Shown here one piece after another: positions 11,063 through 22,611 of a DNA stretch of 64,000 bases. Source of the DNA: Antedon mediterranea. Lineage: Eukaryota > Echinodermata > Crinoidea > Comatulida > Antedonidae. A program made the position numbers and the translations under genes. Within the stretch, counting starts at the first letter, position 1. Each line of letters opens with the position of its first letter. The stretch spans positions 1,346,288 to 1,410,287 of the forward strand of contig NC_092676.1 in the NCBI RefSeq assembly GCF_964355755.1, in the 5' to 3' direction. A model generated the notes under the pieces. It saw nothing but the letters and a program-made list of their open reading frames with translations. It did no database searches and was not told the origin of the DNA.

Positions 11063-12352
11063 TTACTTTTTAATGAGTTCAACATCATCTTGAACAAACT
11101 CGCCTGCTTTGATAGCGTAAGCTCCGTCAGGCTCTGTGGAAAGTTTCACAACTAGGCCTCCCTCATCCACAATAGCGTATGCGTTTTCCTCCACTCTGGG
11201 AACATTTGATCTTTCTGAATTGTGCAGTTCAACGATAGGGTTTGCGTATGTTTCTTGCTCAGAATTTCCACTTGTACGTTTCGATGAAACATAACAGATA
11301 ATGAAGATGATAAGGAAGATAAAACACACTGTGGTAACAGCAATGATGACCGGAAAGATAACTAAAGTAGACGAAAATGAGATGGATTCTGAAGATTCCG
11401 TTTCTTTTATATGTAGACTTGCTTCAGAAATTCCGATTCCAACACTGTTGCTGGCCTCGCATGTGACTTTGAATTCCTTGCCAGAAAGCGTTGATAATAT
11501 GTCTGTTAGACGCAGCATTTGTCCATTGTTTAACAAACGTGTTGTTATGTCTTGAGTTTTGGGACTAAGATACCAAGTATACGTGATGTTAACTGGTTGA
11601 GCTTTTCCACTGCAATTAAAACCGACTTCTTCACCAGGTTTAACGTTAATTTCGCTAGGATAAACTTCGACCTTCGGCGCAAAATGAACACCTATAGGGC
11701 CGATATGACAAACGCTAGCTTCCTGTCGTCGTGATTCGTTGTGATAGGTGCATGTAAACACGGTATCGTGAAGATCTTCATGTGCCGTGAAGTTTAAATA
11801 CGAGTAAACCATTTTGTCCGCTTCGTTAAAATTCTGCCATTGTCTGCCATGCACCTTCTCTTGATCACCTTTTTCCCAAACAAGAGAAGTGCCGTTTTTT
11901 TGATCACGTACTGGATATTGACAACGTAACAGAACTGGCGTACCAATCGTAAGCTCATTAAGATATTGGGAAAACGCACAGAGAGGGTAAAGTTCAAGAG
12001 TGTGGAATAAAACAGTAACCTTAGATGAGAGCGAAACTGCCAACGTCTTTTGTTCCTTATCGAATACGCTACAAAAATACATACCCGCGTCTTGAATCTG
12101 AACGGAGGTTATATCAAGGTTTATCTGTCCATTTCCCTCAAACAACGTTACAGTTGTTCGTTCTTGCTCCGACAATTGACCATCAATTCTATGCCACTGT
12201 AGAACATGTGAATCTTTGTAGTTTGTGACTATACATACTAGATTGATTTTACCACCTTCTAAAACCTCCAATTCTAATGGATCAATGTATATAGTTTGAG
12301 CTGCAGTGAGATGTAAACAGCAAATAAACAAAATTAAACTTATTGCGGCCAT
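11063..12352 (-). CDS. Receptor B: three-Ig-domain transmembrane receptor with tyrosine tail
   Basis: 429 residues in one uninterrupted frame. A signal peptide (about 1-18, ending TAAQ) precedes Ig1 (about 20-112; Cys in LVCIVTN, Trp in LQWHR, DAGMYFCSV). Ig2 follows (about 120-220; LLRCQYP, LVWEKG, VFTCTYH), then Ig3 (about 225-325; VGFNCSG, TYTWYL, FKVTCEASNSVG, an I-set-like end). A hydrophobic segment (about 340-363) leads to a ~65-residue tail. The tail has ETYANPIV, EENAYAIVD (a YxxV site) and GAYAIKAG. It is probably a cell-surface recognition or adhesion receptor. Ligand and pathway are unknown. It is a tandem duplicate of pseudogene A. The ATG at 12352 directly starts the signal peptide. 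Confidence 0.9.
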   Translation of the reverse strand: MAAISLILFICCLHLTAAQTIYIDPLELEVLEGGKINLVCIVTNYKDSHVLQWHRIDGQLSEQERTTVTLFEGNGQINLDITSVQIQDAGMYFCSVFDKEQKTLAVSLSSKVTVLFHTLELYPLCAFSQYLNELTIGTPVLLRCQYPVRDQKNGTSLVWEKGDQEKVHGRQWQNFNEADKMVYSYLNFTAHEDLHDTVFTCTYHNESRRQEASVCHIGPIGVHFAPKVEVYPSEINVKPGEEVGFNCSGKAQPVNITYTWYLSPKTQDITTRLLNNGQMLRLTDILSTLSGKEFKVTCEASNSVGIGISEASLHIKETESSESISFSSTLVIFPVIIAVTTVCFIFLIIFIICYVSSKRTSGNSEQETYANPIVELHNSERSNVPRVEENAYAIVDEGGLVVKLSTEPDGAYAIKAGEFVQDDVELIKK

Positions 12353-12359
12353 GTTCTCT

Positions 12360-13430
12360 GCAGACTACATAGACTAGAAGATGATTAAAGACTGCGATTT
12401 GAATCCACAGTGTAATTGTGCGGTTTACTCAACGATTAAACTTCTATCTCAGTTGCTTTCTATGTAATAACAATCTCTCATGCATATTCATTATCAAGTT
12501 TTTGTGATGCTTGACAAAACTCTACCATAACAACATTGTATTATTCACGTCACGGTCTGATGCACAATATCAACCATGAGCCCCCTATAGGCCATTTCAT
12601 TTGAGCATAGAAAGTTTAGAAACATGAATATTCATGAGGTTTTTCTTTTCTATTCTCATTCTTTGCAAATCAATTATTAACAGTCTGTAACAAGTTTGTT
12701 CATTCTTTGCGGTGGAAGGTCACAGAAGAGAGGTCATACAAATGTCTTTGTCACTATGGACATTGTTTGTACTATAAGATGTATTGTCCCTCAAAAACAT
12801 GAAAAATGAAGATTAATAAAACCAGACTTTGAATAGGCCATTTTATAGTTATTCTTTTTCCATAGAAATAAACCGGGAAAAAACTCATGTTTTCACTAAT
12901 ATAAAATGACAAAATAAACCGTTAATGTTATTGTTAACCAAAAAAAGACAGCTGGCATCAGTTCCAATCATCTACAGTGTTTATTAGGTAATCTGTCGGC
13001 CACATAGATGCGTTTACCTCCACTCTAGAAACATTTGAACTTTTTAGATTAATATTAACAGGCCCCTTGACTAATTAATTATCATTATTATTGAGTACAC
13101 AAATATGAATTTTGATTCATTAAATTTGATTGATAATAATGTACAAACAAGTAGTGATGTATCCAAGGAGGTGTAGCATTTACCCTGGTAGTACATTCCA
13201 AATAAATTACTGAAACAAAAATTGACGTGATTCATAAAAAGTGGCTGGATATGATTTGAAATGCAAAATAAGTTAGAAAAAGGATTTAAAAAGAAGAAAA
13301 ATTTAACAATTGGTAGACATGCCAGCTTTTTGAAAATCCCATATATATCAGTATATTTATTATTTGCCATCCATGCTACAGTTATAATATGGACAATGAT
13401 AAATAAAAACAATGTAATCAACATATACAG
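12360..13430. other. 5' flank of receptor B, duplicated from the flank of A
   Basis: The region 12360-13090 aligns to 8630-9180 upstream of A, with small insertions. This includes the receptor-tail relic at about 13010-13055 and the GACTAATTAATTATC block at about 13067-13082. The boundaries show a tandem duplication of at least 2 kb carrying gene plus flanks. Frames at 13071-13449 are low-complexity and not supported as genes. Confidence 0.7.
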
Positions 13431-13475
13431 TGTGTTGATTGATTGCTAGATTGATTGATAGATTGATAGATCAGA
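13431..13475. repeat. TTGATTGA-type microsatellite
   Basis: A short run of TTGATTGAT / AGATTGATAG words. Confidence 0.7.
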
Positions 13476-13989
13476 GAGATGTTTTACATCTCCCTTGATA
13501 TAGAATGATTGATAACCGAGAGATAATGCATTTTTGATAAAATATACTTTGAAGATTGATTGGTTTCGAACGAAACCAAGTACTGAATAGTATCTCGTGT
13601 TAAACTAGCTAGAAAAGAACGTTTGATAAGTCAAATTGAAACAATTCACTTCCATTAAAAAGTTACAAAACCATGAAAAATGTAGTTATTTATTTTAAAT
13701 TGAATAATACCATTCAAACAGTAGGACACTTCCTCATTTCAAGGTCAAATCTTTACAACATAAAATTGACAAATGAAACTTTAAAAGTGAAACTGCATCG
13801 TGTTTAGTGCTTGAAGGGTTATCCATTGCCACCTGCTACCTGTTGCATTGTTCTTGGTAACCTCTGCACCTGGACAATGATGATTCCAATAAGTACTTGT
13901 TTTCAAGAAGTTTGTATTACAATACACTGTATATGACAGAGTATGGTCCCATGGGGGCATGGGTATTAATTTTTTTACGATTATTAATT
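13476..13989. other. Intergenic DNA
   Basis: No supported feature. Confidence 0.45.
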
Positions 13990-15428
13990 AGGAGGTGGAA
14001 TTATACTTCTTATTTAATAACGATATGATGTATTTGTGTCCGAATTCAGCATAAATTAGGAGGTGGAATTATACTTCTTATTTAATAACGATATGATGTA
14101 TTTGTGTCCGAATTCAGCATAAATTAGGAGGTGGAATTATACTTCTTATTTAATAACGATATGATGTATTTGTGTCCGAATTCAGCATAAATTAGGAGGT
14201 GGAATTATACTTCTTATTTAATAACGATATGATGTATTTGTGTCCGAATTCAGCATAAATTAGGAGGTGGAATTATACTTCTTATTTAATAACGATATGA
14301 TGTATTTGTGTCCGAATTCAGCATAAATTAGGAGGTGGAATTATACTTCTTATTTAATAACGATATGATGTATTTGTGTCCAAATTCAGCATAAATTAGG
14401 AGGTGGAATTATACTTCTTATTTAATAACGATATGATGTATTTGTGTCCGAATTCAGCATAAATTAGGAGGTGGAATTATACTTCTTATTTAATAACGAT
14501 ATGATGTATTTGTGTCCGAATTCAGCATAAATTAGGAGGTGGAATTATACTTCTTATTTAATAACGATATGATGTATTTGTGTCCAAATTCAGCATAAAT
14601 TAGGAGGTGGAATTATACTTCTTATTTAATAACGATATGATGTATTTGTGTCCGAATTCAGCATAAATTAGGAGGTGGAATTATACTTCTTATTTAATAA
14701 CGATATGATGTATTTGTGTCCGAATTCAGCATAAATTAGGAGGTGGAATTATACTTCTTATTTAATAACGATATGATGTATTTGTGTCCGAATTCAGCAT
14801 AAATTAGGAGGTGGAATTATACTTCTTATTTAATAACAATATGATGTATTTGTGTCCGAATTCAGCATAAATTAGGAGGTGGAATTATACTTCTTATTTA
14901 ATAACGATATGATGTATTTGTGTCCGAATTCAGCATAAATTAGGAGGTGGAATTATACTTCTTATTTAATAACGATATGATGTATTTGTGTCCGAATTCA
15001 GCATAAATTAGGAGGTGGAATTATACTTCTTATTTAATAACGATATGATGTATTTGTGTCCGAATTCAGCATAAATTAGGGGGTGGAATTATACTTCTTA
15101 TTTAATAACGATATGATGTATTTGTGTCCAAATTCAGCATAAATTAGGAGGTGGAATTATACTTCTTATTTAATAACGATATGATGTATTTGTGTCCGAA
15201 TTCAGCATAAATTAGGGGGTGGAATTATACTTCTTATTTAATAACGATATGATGTATTTGTGTCCGAATTCAGCATAAATTAGGGGGTGGAATTATACTT
15301 CTTATTTAATAACGATATGATGTATTTGTGTCCGAATTCAGCATAAATTAGGGGGTGGAATTATACTTCTTATTTAATAACGATATGATGTATTTGTGTC
15401 CGAATTCAGCATAAATTAGGGGGTGGGA
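13990..15428. repeat. 68-bp minisatellite, 21 complete units
   Basis: Units start with AGGAGGTGGAATTATACTTC and repeat at exactly 68 bp, e.g. starts at 13990, 14058, 14126 and 15418. Twenty-one full units end at 15417 and a partial unit follows. Variation is sparse: CCAAATTC replaces CCGAATTC in units 6, 9 and 17; AACAATATG occurs only in unit 13. AGGGGGTGG replaces AGGAGGTGG in units 17 and 19-21 and in the partial last unit. The homogeneity indicates recent expansion. No unit-spanning reading frame or transcript is evident. Confidence 0.95.
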
Positions 15429-16480
15429 TTGTGAGTAAATCATTTCCTTCCATGATGCCTTATCCTCAGCTCTCTAGTATTTTTCAACCAGGTACACATT
15501 TTACACTTACAGCTGAATGGACTAGGAGTCGTTCTTGAATTAAACTAATGTCTGTATGATAGTCATTTGTCCTAACCCCTCCTCACTTCCACTTACCAGG
15601 GGCAGATCCAGCATTATAGAAGGGTGAGGTTAAATATTTCATAAATGATAAAACGATCTGTCAGGTTGCAGAAAAATAAAAATATTCATTATTTAAAATA
15701 ACTACGGTAATAAAAAGCCAAATCCGTGCCTGCTTCTATGTTCAAATAGCATTTTTGTCTGTCACCCTCACAGTCACAGAAGCTAAAGGTAATTCTATTC
15801 ATGTTGTTGATTTATCAGCAAGAATGGATATGCAGACAATTACTTCCTGCTTGTAAGTCTAATAATAGGATATAGGTGTCATTAAAACCAGGAACGATAG
15901 TCAATAACATGTACAGCATTCAGTAATTTGCAATTAATAATTCCATGGCGCTTTTTGTATGATATTATGCTATTGAGATCAATCATATCTATTCAGTTTG
16001 TCCAAGTATCTACAGTAAATCCTTTTCATTTGGCCTTGGGTCAAAACATCTTAAATAAAATCGTTTTGATAATTAAGATGTACATGAGATCCATTTAAAT
16101 GGTCAGTCTACTTGACCATCTGTTGGTATGTTCATTTGTCTGATCATTTGTTGTCAGTCAATATGTCCATTAAGTCTATTGTTTCATTCAGTGCTTTCTT
16201 TCAGTCAACTCAATTCAGTTTGTTTGTCTGTTAGTCCATCAGTTTGGTCCTAGGATAGTTAGTAATACAAAAAATACAAAGTCTTAATTTTACATTTCAA
16301 ATTTATTTTGAAATTATCTAAACTAAATGAATAAATTTATATGAACTAATTATAAACTCAATTATCTAAATTAAGATCTTAAAATTACACTTTCTTAATT
16401 AACAAAATAACTTTTATTTTCTATCGTTAAACTGGTAACTGGTATTAGACTAAATAGGAATTTAATTTGTAATGAGGTAC
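15429..16480. other. Intergenic DNA
   Basis: No gene found. A loose run of TCAGTC/TTTGTC-type words occurs at about 16100-16255. Confidence 0.45.
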
Positions 16481-16482
16481 TT

Positions 16483-16800
16483 AAGCTCTGTCTACACTAA
16501 AATGTGATGTTCCTATATATGGACATGATGATTTCATATCACTACCATATTTTGGTATATCAATACCCTATTTGGATATATCACTACTATATTTGGGGGT
16601 TACCCCGGTGTACTAGTCCACACAAACACAGTCACTGTCACACACAGCCACTGTGCAATTGGGACTGGACCGTTTTTAGAGGTGTTTACCACCTGTTGGT
16701 CACGATCCTTCACTAACAGTGTTAGTGAGAAGTTGAATAAATAAAAATTTTAAAAAATATCACTACCATATTTGGCCACATTACACACTTTTTTGTTAAA
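16483..16800. mobile_element. MITE, family 1, copy 3, interrupted by a SINE
   Basis: The left end AAGCTCTGTCTACACTA and the family interior (TATATGGACATGATGATTTC, CACTACCATATTTTGG) are present. The right part resumes with ATATCACTACCATATTTGGC after the inserted SINE and then decays. Confidence 0.75.
16591..16757 (+). mobile_element. SINE family 1, 3' fragment
   Basis: It runs from GGTTACCCCGGTGTACTAGT to an A-rich tail of GAATAAATAAAAA type. It is the reverse complement of 59755-59925, the 3' half of a full-length copy, and lacks the tRNA-like head. It is 5'-truncated, as expected of retroposition, and is nested in MITE copy 3. Confidence 0.85.
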
Positions 16801-17520
16801 CCAAGTGCATGAATCACTATTTGAACAAAATAAAAGTTACAGATTCAATTACAATTTAAAGAAGTCATTTTAAATTTAATGGATGCTTTACATCTATGAG
16901 TTTGTTTTAATTATCTAATAATGAGATTCAAACAAATTAATTATATAATTATATAAGTTAAAGAGTCACACTAAACACACATTAGGTAGACTTATTAAAT
17001 GGAAAGATTCAACATTGTTGATAGGGAGCTTTTGGTTTTGAAATGACCTATGACCTACGACCTAGAAACTACCCATTATGTCATCGTCCACCAAAACTGT
17101 TTCGAGGTATAGAGTGACAAAGCACGTTCTAACTTCTCCGCATGCGCACAATGAAATAACATTTAAGTTGAACAAATCAAAACCTCCCTATTTAGTATTA
17201 AGCATAAACTTTTTAATTAGGAAACTTGTTTTCTTTGACAATTAAACAGATCTAGTCATGTGAGAAATAAGTGGTTGAATGTACAGGACTTATAAGTTAT
17301 ACTTTAAAATAGGAATTTTACGGAATTCCAATCAATTGTAATAAATATATATTTACATATAAATTGTACCTTATTTAAATTTTTTTTTAAATAAGGCCAT
17401 TTTCCACCATTTTAAAATCTGCCTTAGTACTTTCCTTATATAGTAAATTGTGATAAAACAACGTCCTGATTAATTATTTATATTATAGTCTTTCTAGTAC
17501 ATTCAACAAACAACAGTCAA
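16801..17520. other. Intergenic DNA and 3' flank of gene C
   Basis: AT-rich, with no supported feature. Confidence 0.45.
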
Positions 17521-17525
17521 ATAAT

Positions 17526-18191
17526 TTATTTTCCAGACAACAGAGGTGCAGTTTCACCGCTGGTGCTGGCGCCCTCTGTTGGTTTATAGCGGTCGTCATG
17601 CGTGTGCCCGGCTTCGTCTTTATCATATTTATAAACACATTTTGGATCAACCAATTTTTTTTTCTTTTTAGATAGTTTCTTCGCAACTACAACTCCAGCG
17701 GCTGTTGCCGCAGCTGCACCTCCGACACTAGCTGCAGCTACAACCGTAGGGTTGACTGGTGGCTCTGGTATACTGCTTTCCTCCCCTTGAGGTTCTTGGT
17801 GTTCCTGCGTTTGCTCATTTTTTTCCTCTTTTTTCTCATCTTTTTTTTCTTTCTTTTGTTCTTTTGTTGTGCGTGATGACTTTTTTGTAGTTGTGTGTGA
17901 TGACTGTGTAGTTGTGTGTGATGGTTGCGTAGTTGTGTGTGGTGGTTGCGTAGTTGTGTTAGATGGCTGTTTCGTAGCTGCCTGTGGTGGTTCAGTCGGT
18001 TTTAACGTCATAAAAGCAGGAATATATTGTGTAGCATGTGAGGCCACAGTAGGAAATGCGTTATCTGAACCCATTGCTTCATTATCATCAAACTTGTCGC
18101 TCAATTTAACTGGAAGTGTTCGTGCTTGAATACCAATATAATCCGGTAATTCAACAATCATCAAAAACATCATAATGTGTATTCTGGCCAT
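17526..18191 (-). CDS. Gene C: small mucin-like single-pass membrane protein, function unknown
   Basis: 221 residues in one frame. The N-terminus (MARIHIMMFLMIV) is hydrophobic and could be a signal peptide. Residues about 60-105 are Thr/Pro/Ser-rich with five tandem QPSHTTT-like heptads, likely O-glycosylated. A charged Lys/Glu segment with many KKE words follows (about 108-130). Then comes an Ala/Gly/Val-rich hydrophobic stretch (about 148-170, PTVVAAASVGGAAAATAAG), probably the membrane segment, and a basic stop-transfer run KKLSKKKKK. The C-terminus has KCVYKYDKDEAGHTHDD and ends TAPLLSGK. No known family was recognised. It shares strand and general layout (ectodomain stalk, one membrane pass, short tail) with the receptors around it. 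Confidence 0.65.
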   Translation of the reverse strand: MARIHIMMFLMIVELPDYIGIQARTLPVKLSDKFDDNEAMGSDNAFPTVASHATQYIPAFMTLKPTEPPQAATKQPSNTTTQPPHTTTQPSHTTTQSSHTTTKKSSRTTKEQKKEKKDEKKEEKNEQTQEHQEPQGEESSIPEPPVNPTVVAAASVGGAAAATAAGVVVAKKLSKKKKKLVDPKCVYKYDKDEAGHTHDDRYKPTEGASTSGETAPLLSGK

Positions 18192-18553
18192 AACTTCCTT
18201 CCTTCTTTACAAAAGATAGATTTATAAATTACACTTAATAAACAAATAATGTATTTACATTATAGACAAACAAATGATGCATTATGGAGTCTCCATTATT
18301 GTAAACTTTACATAATTTGTGGTTATTTTTAATAACTAAAAATTATTATACTAAAATATGCAAGTTTACTAATGATCAATAAATGACATTTACTATTCTT
18401 CTATACAATATTTATCCACCAAAATCTTGTGTTTCAATTTATGATAAGATTGTTATTGGGATATTACACTATACTCTAGCATGAGATTATACTCGGATCA
18501 TTATACCAAAATAGAGTACTTTACTATAGTAACTGATACTAACTAAACATACG
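18192..18553. other. 5' flank of gene C
   Basis: AT-rich; no defined promoter element could be assigned. Confidence 0.4.
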
Positions 18554-20608
18554 TAGCTGATATCAACTACAACATACTGCAGTAACTACTCTATTTAGCT
18601 GATATTAACTACAGTATACTGCAGTAACTACTCTATTTAGCTGATATTAACTACAGTATACTGCAGTAACTATTCTATTTAGCTGATATCAACTACAGTA
18701 TACTGCAGTAACTACTCTATTTAGCTGATATCAACTACAGTATACTGCAGTAACTACTCTATTTAGCTGATATTAACTACAGTATACTGCAGTAACTACT
18801 CTATTTAGCTGATATTAACTACAGTATACTGCAGTAACTACTCTATTTAGCTGATATTAACTACAGTTATACTGCAGTAACTACTCTATTTAGCTGATAT
18901 TAACTACAGTATACTGCAGTAACTACTCTATTTAGCTGATATCAACTACAGTATACTGCAGTAACTACTCTATTTAGCTGATATTAACTACAGTATACTG
19001 CAGTAACTACTCTATTTAGCTGATATTAACTACAGTATACTGCAGTAACTATTCTATTTAGCTGATATCAACTACAGTATACTGCAGTAACTACTCTATT
19101 TAGCTGATATCAACTACAGTATACTGCAGTAACTACTCTATTTAGCTGATATTAACTACAGTATACTGCAGTAACTACTCTATTTAGCTGATATTAACTA
19201 CAGTATACTGCAGTAACTACTCTATTTAGCTGATATTAACTACAGTTATACTGCAGTAACTACTCTATTTAGCTGATATTAACTACAGTATACTGCAGTA
19301 ACTACTCTATTTAGCTGATATTAACTACAGTATACTGCAGTACCTACTCTATTTAGCTGATATTAACTACAGTATACTGCAGTAACTACTCTATTTAGCT
19401 GATATTAACTACAGTTATACTGCAGTAACTACTCTATTTAGCTGATATTAACTACAGTATACTGCAGTAACTACTCTATTTAGCTGATATTAACTACAGT
19501 ATACTGCAGTACCTACTCTATTTAGCTGATATTAACTACAGTATACTGCAGTAACTACTCTATTTAGCTGATATCAACTACAGTATACTGCAGTAACTAC
19601 TCTATTTAGCTGATATTAACTACAGTATACTGCAGTACCTACTCTATTTAGCTGATATTAACTACAGTATACTGCAGTAACTACTCTATTTAGCTGATAT
19701 TAACTACAGTATACTGCAGTAACTACTCTATTTAGCTGATATTAACTACAGTATACTGCAGTAACTACTCTATTTAGCTGATATCAACTACAGTATACTG
19801 CAGTAACTACTCTATTTAGCTGATATCAACTACAGTATACTGCAGTAACTACTCTATTTAGCTGATATTAACTACAGTATACTGCAGTAACTACTCTATT
19901 TAGCTGATATTAACTACAGTATACTGCAGTAACTACTCTATTTAGCTGATATTAACTACAGTATACTGCAGTAACTACTCTATTTAGCTGATATTAACTA
20001 CAGTATACTGCAGTAACTACTCTATTTAGCTTATATCAACTACAGTATACTGCAGTAACTACTCTATTTAGCTGATATTAACTACAGTATACTGCAGTAA
20101 CTACTCTATTTAGCTGATATTAACTACAGTATACTGCAGTAACTACTCTATTTAGCTGATATTAACTACAGTATACTGCAGTAACTACTCTATTTAGCTG
20201 ATATTAACTACAGTATACTGCAGTAACTACTCTATTTAGCTGATATTAACTACAGTATACTGCAGTAACTACTCTATTTAGCTGATATTAACTACAGTAT
20301 ACTGCAGTAACTACTCTATTTAGCTGATATTAACTACAGTATACTGCAGTAACTACTCTATTTAGCTGATATTAACTACAGTATACTGCAGTACCTACTC
20401 TATTTAGCTGATATTAACTACAGTATACTGCAGTACCTACTCTATTTAGCTGATATTAACTACAGTATACTGCAGTAACTACTCTATTTAGCTGATATTA
20501 ACTACAGTTATACTGCAGTAACTACTCTATTTAGCTGATATTAACTACAGTATACTGCAGTAACTACTCTATTTAGCTGATATTAACTACAGTATACTGC
20601 AGTACCTA
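18554..20608. repeat. 42-bp minisatellite, about 49 units, with higher-order structure
   Basis: The unit begins TAGCTGATATTAACTACAGT and repeats every 42 bp; some units are 43 bp through ACAGTTATACTG. Each unit contains two overlapping perfect palindromes, CAGTATACTG and ACTGCAGT. Variants (TATTAAC or TATCAAC; AACTACTC, AACTATTC or ACCTACTC; the extra T) recur in order. For example, the pattern from 18596 to about 18932 repeats from 18975 to about 19311, showing a ~379-bp block duplication. The array lies upstream of gene C. Confidence 0.95.
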
Positions 20609-21064
20609 TACACTTTACGACAAATAGTTCTTATGTCTGTGATATCATCAGCCTAAGAGTAAAACAGTGTATAATATATATACAATATAATATAATACTT
20701 ACAGTATATATACAAAACTCCTTTTACAATCATTTAAAAAAAAACCAGATTAATATCAAGTAATGTGTTCACCGTGTATACCATCTAAAACCAGTAAATT
20801 TTCTTTAGCTGATACTAAGTTTCTGATTAGTTTAAGTAACTGATGCCAGCTTTTTTTCTCAAGGACTCTCATGCTGTATTTTGTTTACGTTTTTGTTGAT
20901 TTTAACATGTAAAAATAGTGTATTCTGTAAATCATTCACTGCAATAGTTAATAAAGTGTGTACACTCATTTAAATTTTAACATCCATGTGAACAGAACAA
21001 TTACTTACATAAAGATTGGTTATAATTTGAATGAAATAATAAATAACTTTATGAAAAAAAAGCG
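20609..21064. other. Intergenic DNA
   Basis: No supported feature. Confidence 0.45.
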
Positions 21065-21065
21065 A

Positions 21066-21242
21066 TATCTACATTATCAAACTAGTTTGAAAAAAAAAAC
21101 TGTGATGTGCCAAAAAAAAACAAAAAACTGATGTGCCCAAATATGGTAGTGATATACCCAAATATGGTAGTGTTATGACATTATCGTGTCCATATATGGT
21201 CACATTGTTGTCACATAAAGTTTGATAGTGTAGACAGAGCTC
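21066..21242. mobile_element. MITE, family 1, copy 4
   Basis: Ends ATCTACATTATCAAACTAGT and ATAGTGTAGACAGAGCT; the interior has two CCCAAATATGGTAGTG words and TCCATATATGGTCACA. Confidence 0.85.
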
Positions 21243-21645
21243 TAGAAACAAAATATTCAAACTTAGTTAAATATCATATTGAATTGATCCACAATAGGTT
21301 AATATACCCACACTGGCTCTTGGGCGTGGCCCTCACCATTTACCTGATGCCAAATCCACACCCAATTACACTGTATTAATGCGGTAAATTTGGTATAATT
21401 GTCTTTAATTATAATTATCGATTATTCTATGAAAGAGAAAATGGGTTTCCTCTAGATTGTCGTTATTGATATAATAAAAAAAAATCATAAATACTTTTGT
21501 TTTTGATATATTATTACGTTCTACTCGTCTTTAGTTCCAGATTTAATAATAGTTTTCTGCCTGTTTTTAAAAAAAGTATTGAGGTTCATGGTTGATTAAA
21601 ATTCATCAGACCATTTCAATTATCAGTGTTAGATTTTTCATTACA
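21243..21645. other. 3' flank of gene D
   Basis: No supported feature. Confidence 0.4.
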
Positions 21646-22608
21646 TCAAAAATAATCCTCTAAATCGACTCCGTCTTCGGGAACACCAAACATAGAATTG
21701 GGCGCATTTGAGTCATCGTTGGCAACAAGCACAAAACCGGTAGCATCACTTATAGAATTGCTTACTTGGACATCGTCGCTGGCAACACATACAGAATTGC
21801 TGACCTGGGTATCATCGCTGGCAACACATACAGAATCGCCTACCTGGATATCGTCATTGGCAACACATACAGAATCGCCTACCTGGATATCGTCACTGGC
21901 AACACATACAGAATCGCCTATCAGGATATCGTCGCTGGAAACACATACAGAATCGCCTACCTGAACATCGTCGCCAGTAACAAACACAGAATCGGACACC
22001 TGTACATTGTCACAGGAAGAACCTAAAGCATCACATGTCTCGACAAAGTCGCTAACAGCGCCCCCAAAATCGTCTACCTGAGTTTCATCATCTTTTGCCT
22101 GTGCACTATCACTGACAACAGAATCTCGTACTATACTTTCAGCAAAATTAACTCTCGTCTCCTTTCCTGATCTACCCACATAAATAATGCTAGCGTTCTG
22201 TGAAGGTTTCATCCCGGCGGCGCTTGTTTTTGGACGTCTTGTCATGTAGAAATAAGCTCGTTGTTGTTGACGTTTTAATTTTCGTTGAATTCTTGCCCAC
22301 AATGGAATAAAAATCATGATTCCAATTCCACCGATAATCATTAGAAATATAAAAATTATAAAAAGTACATTTTGAAGGACTTCATTATACTGATAGTTGT
22401 ACTTGTAGTCCTCTGTAGAAGAATCATTAATTGTGGTTGAGATTACAGTATACAATTCTGTTGAAACCTCAGTAAAATTCTCCGTAGTCCAAGTACTGTT
22501 ACTCATAGTACTGCTACTCAAAGTGCTGTCAGTGTTACTCTCCATATTATAAGTAATGTTGTTTTCCAGACTTGTCAACTCTTGAGCTGTTATGTAAGCA
22601 TTTGACAT
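21646..22608 (-). CDS. Gene D: single-pass membrane protein with 13-residue acidic tail repeats
   Basis: About 320 residues from the ATG at 22608. The frame stays open further upstream into FAIFLLMSNAYITAQ, which looks like the end of a signal peptide. The true start may therefore lie upstream or in a separate exon. The ~75-residue ectodomain is Asn/Ser/Thr-rich with many N-x-S/T sites (NNIT, NSTW, ENFT, NDSS). The membrane segment (about 84-108) is VLFIIFIFLMIIGGIGIMIF, followed by a basic RIQRKLKRQQQR. The tail holds about eight repeats of the form DDxQVxDSVCVAS (about 205-300), with one Cys in most and no Tyr. Ectodomain and membrane segment are nearly identical to gene E, but the tail is unrelated. 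Confidence 0.7.
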   Translation of the reverse strand: MSNAYITAQELTSLENNITYNMESNTDSTLSSSTMSNSTWTTENFTEVSTELYTVISTTINDSSTEDYKYNYQYNEVLQNVLFIIFIFLMIIGGIGIMIFIPLWARIQRKLKRQQQRAYFYMTRRPKTSAAGMKPSQNASIIYVGRSGKETRVNFAESIVRDSVVSDSAQAKDDETQVDDFGGAVSDFVETCDALGSSCDNVQVSDSVFVTGDDVQVGDSVCVSSDDILIGDSVCVASDDIQVGDSVCVANDDIQVGDSVCVASDDTQVSNSVCVASDDVQVSNSISDATGFVLVANDDSNAPNSMFGVPEDGVDLEDYF

Positions 22609-22611
22609 CAA

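Noticed and set aside
13071-13449. Hydrophobic frames on both strands
   Set aside because: AT-driven composition in duplicated spacer DNA, no relatives.
13990-20608. CRISPR-like regular repeats
   Set aside because: Units are contiguous tandem repeats with no unique spacers, in an animal genome.
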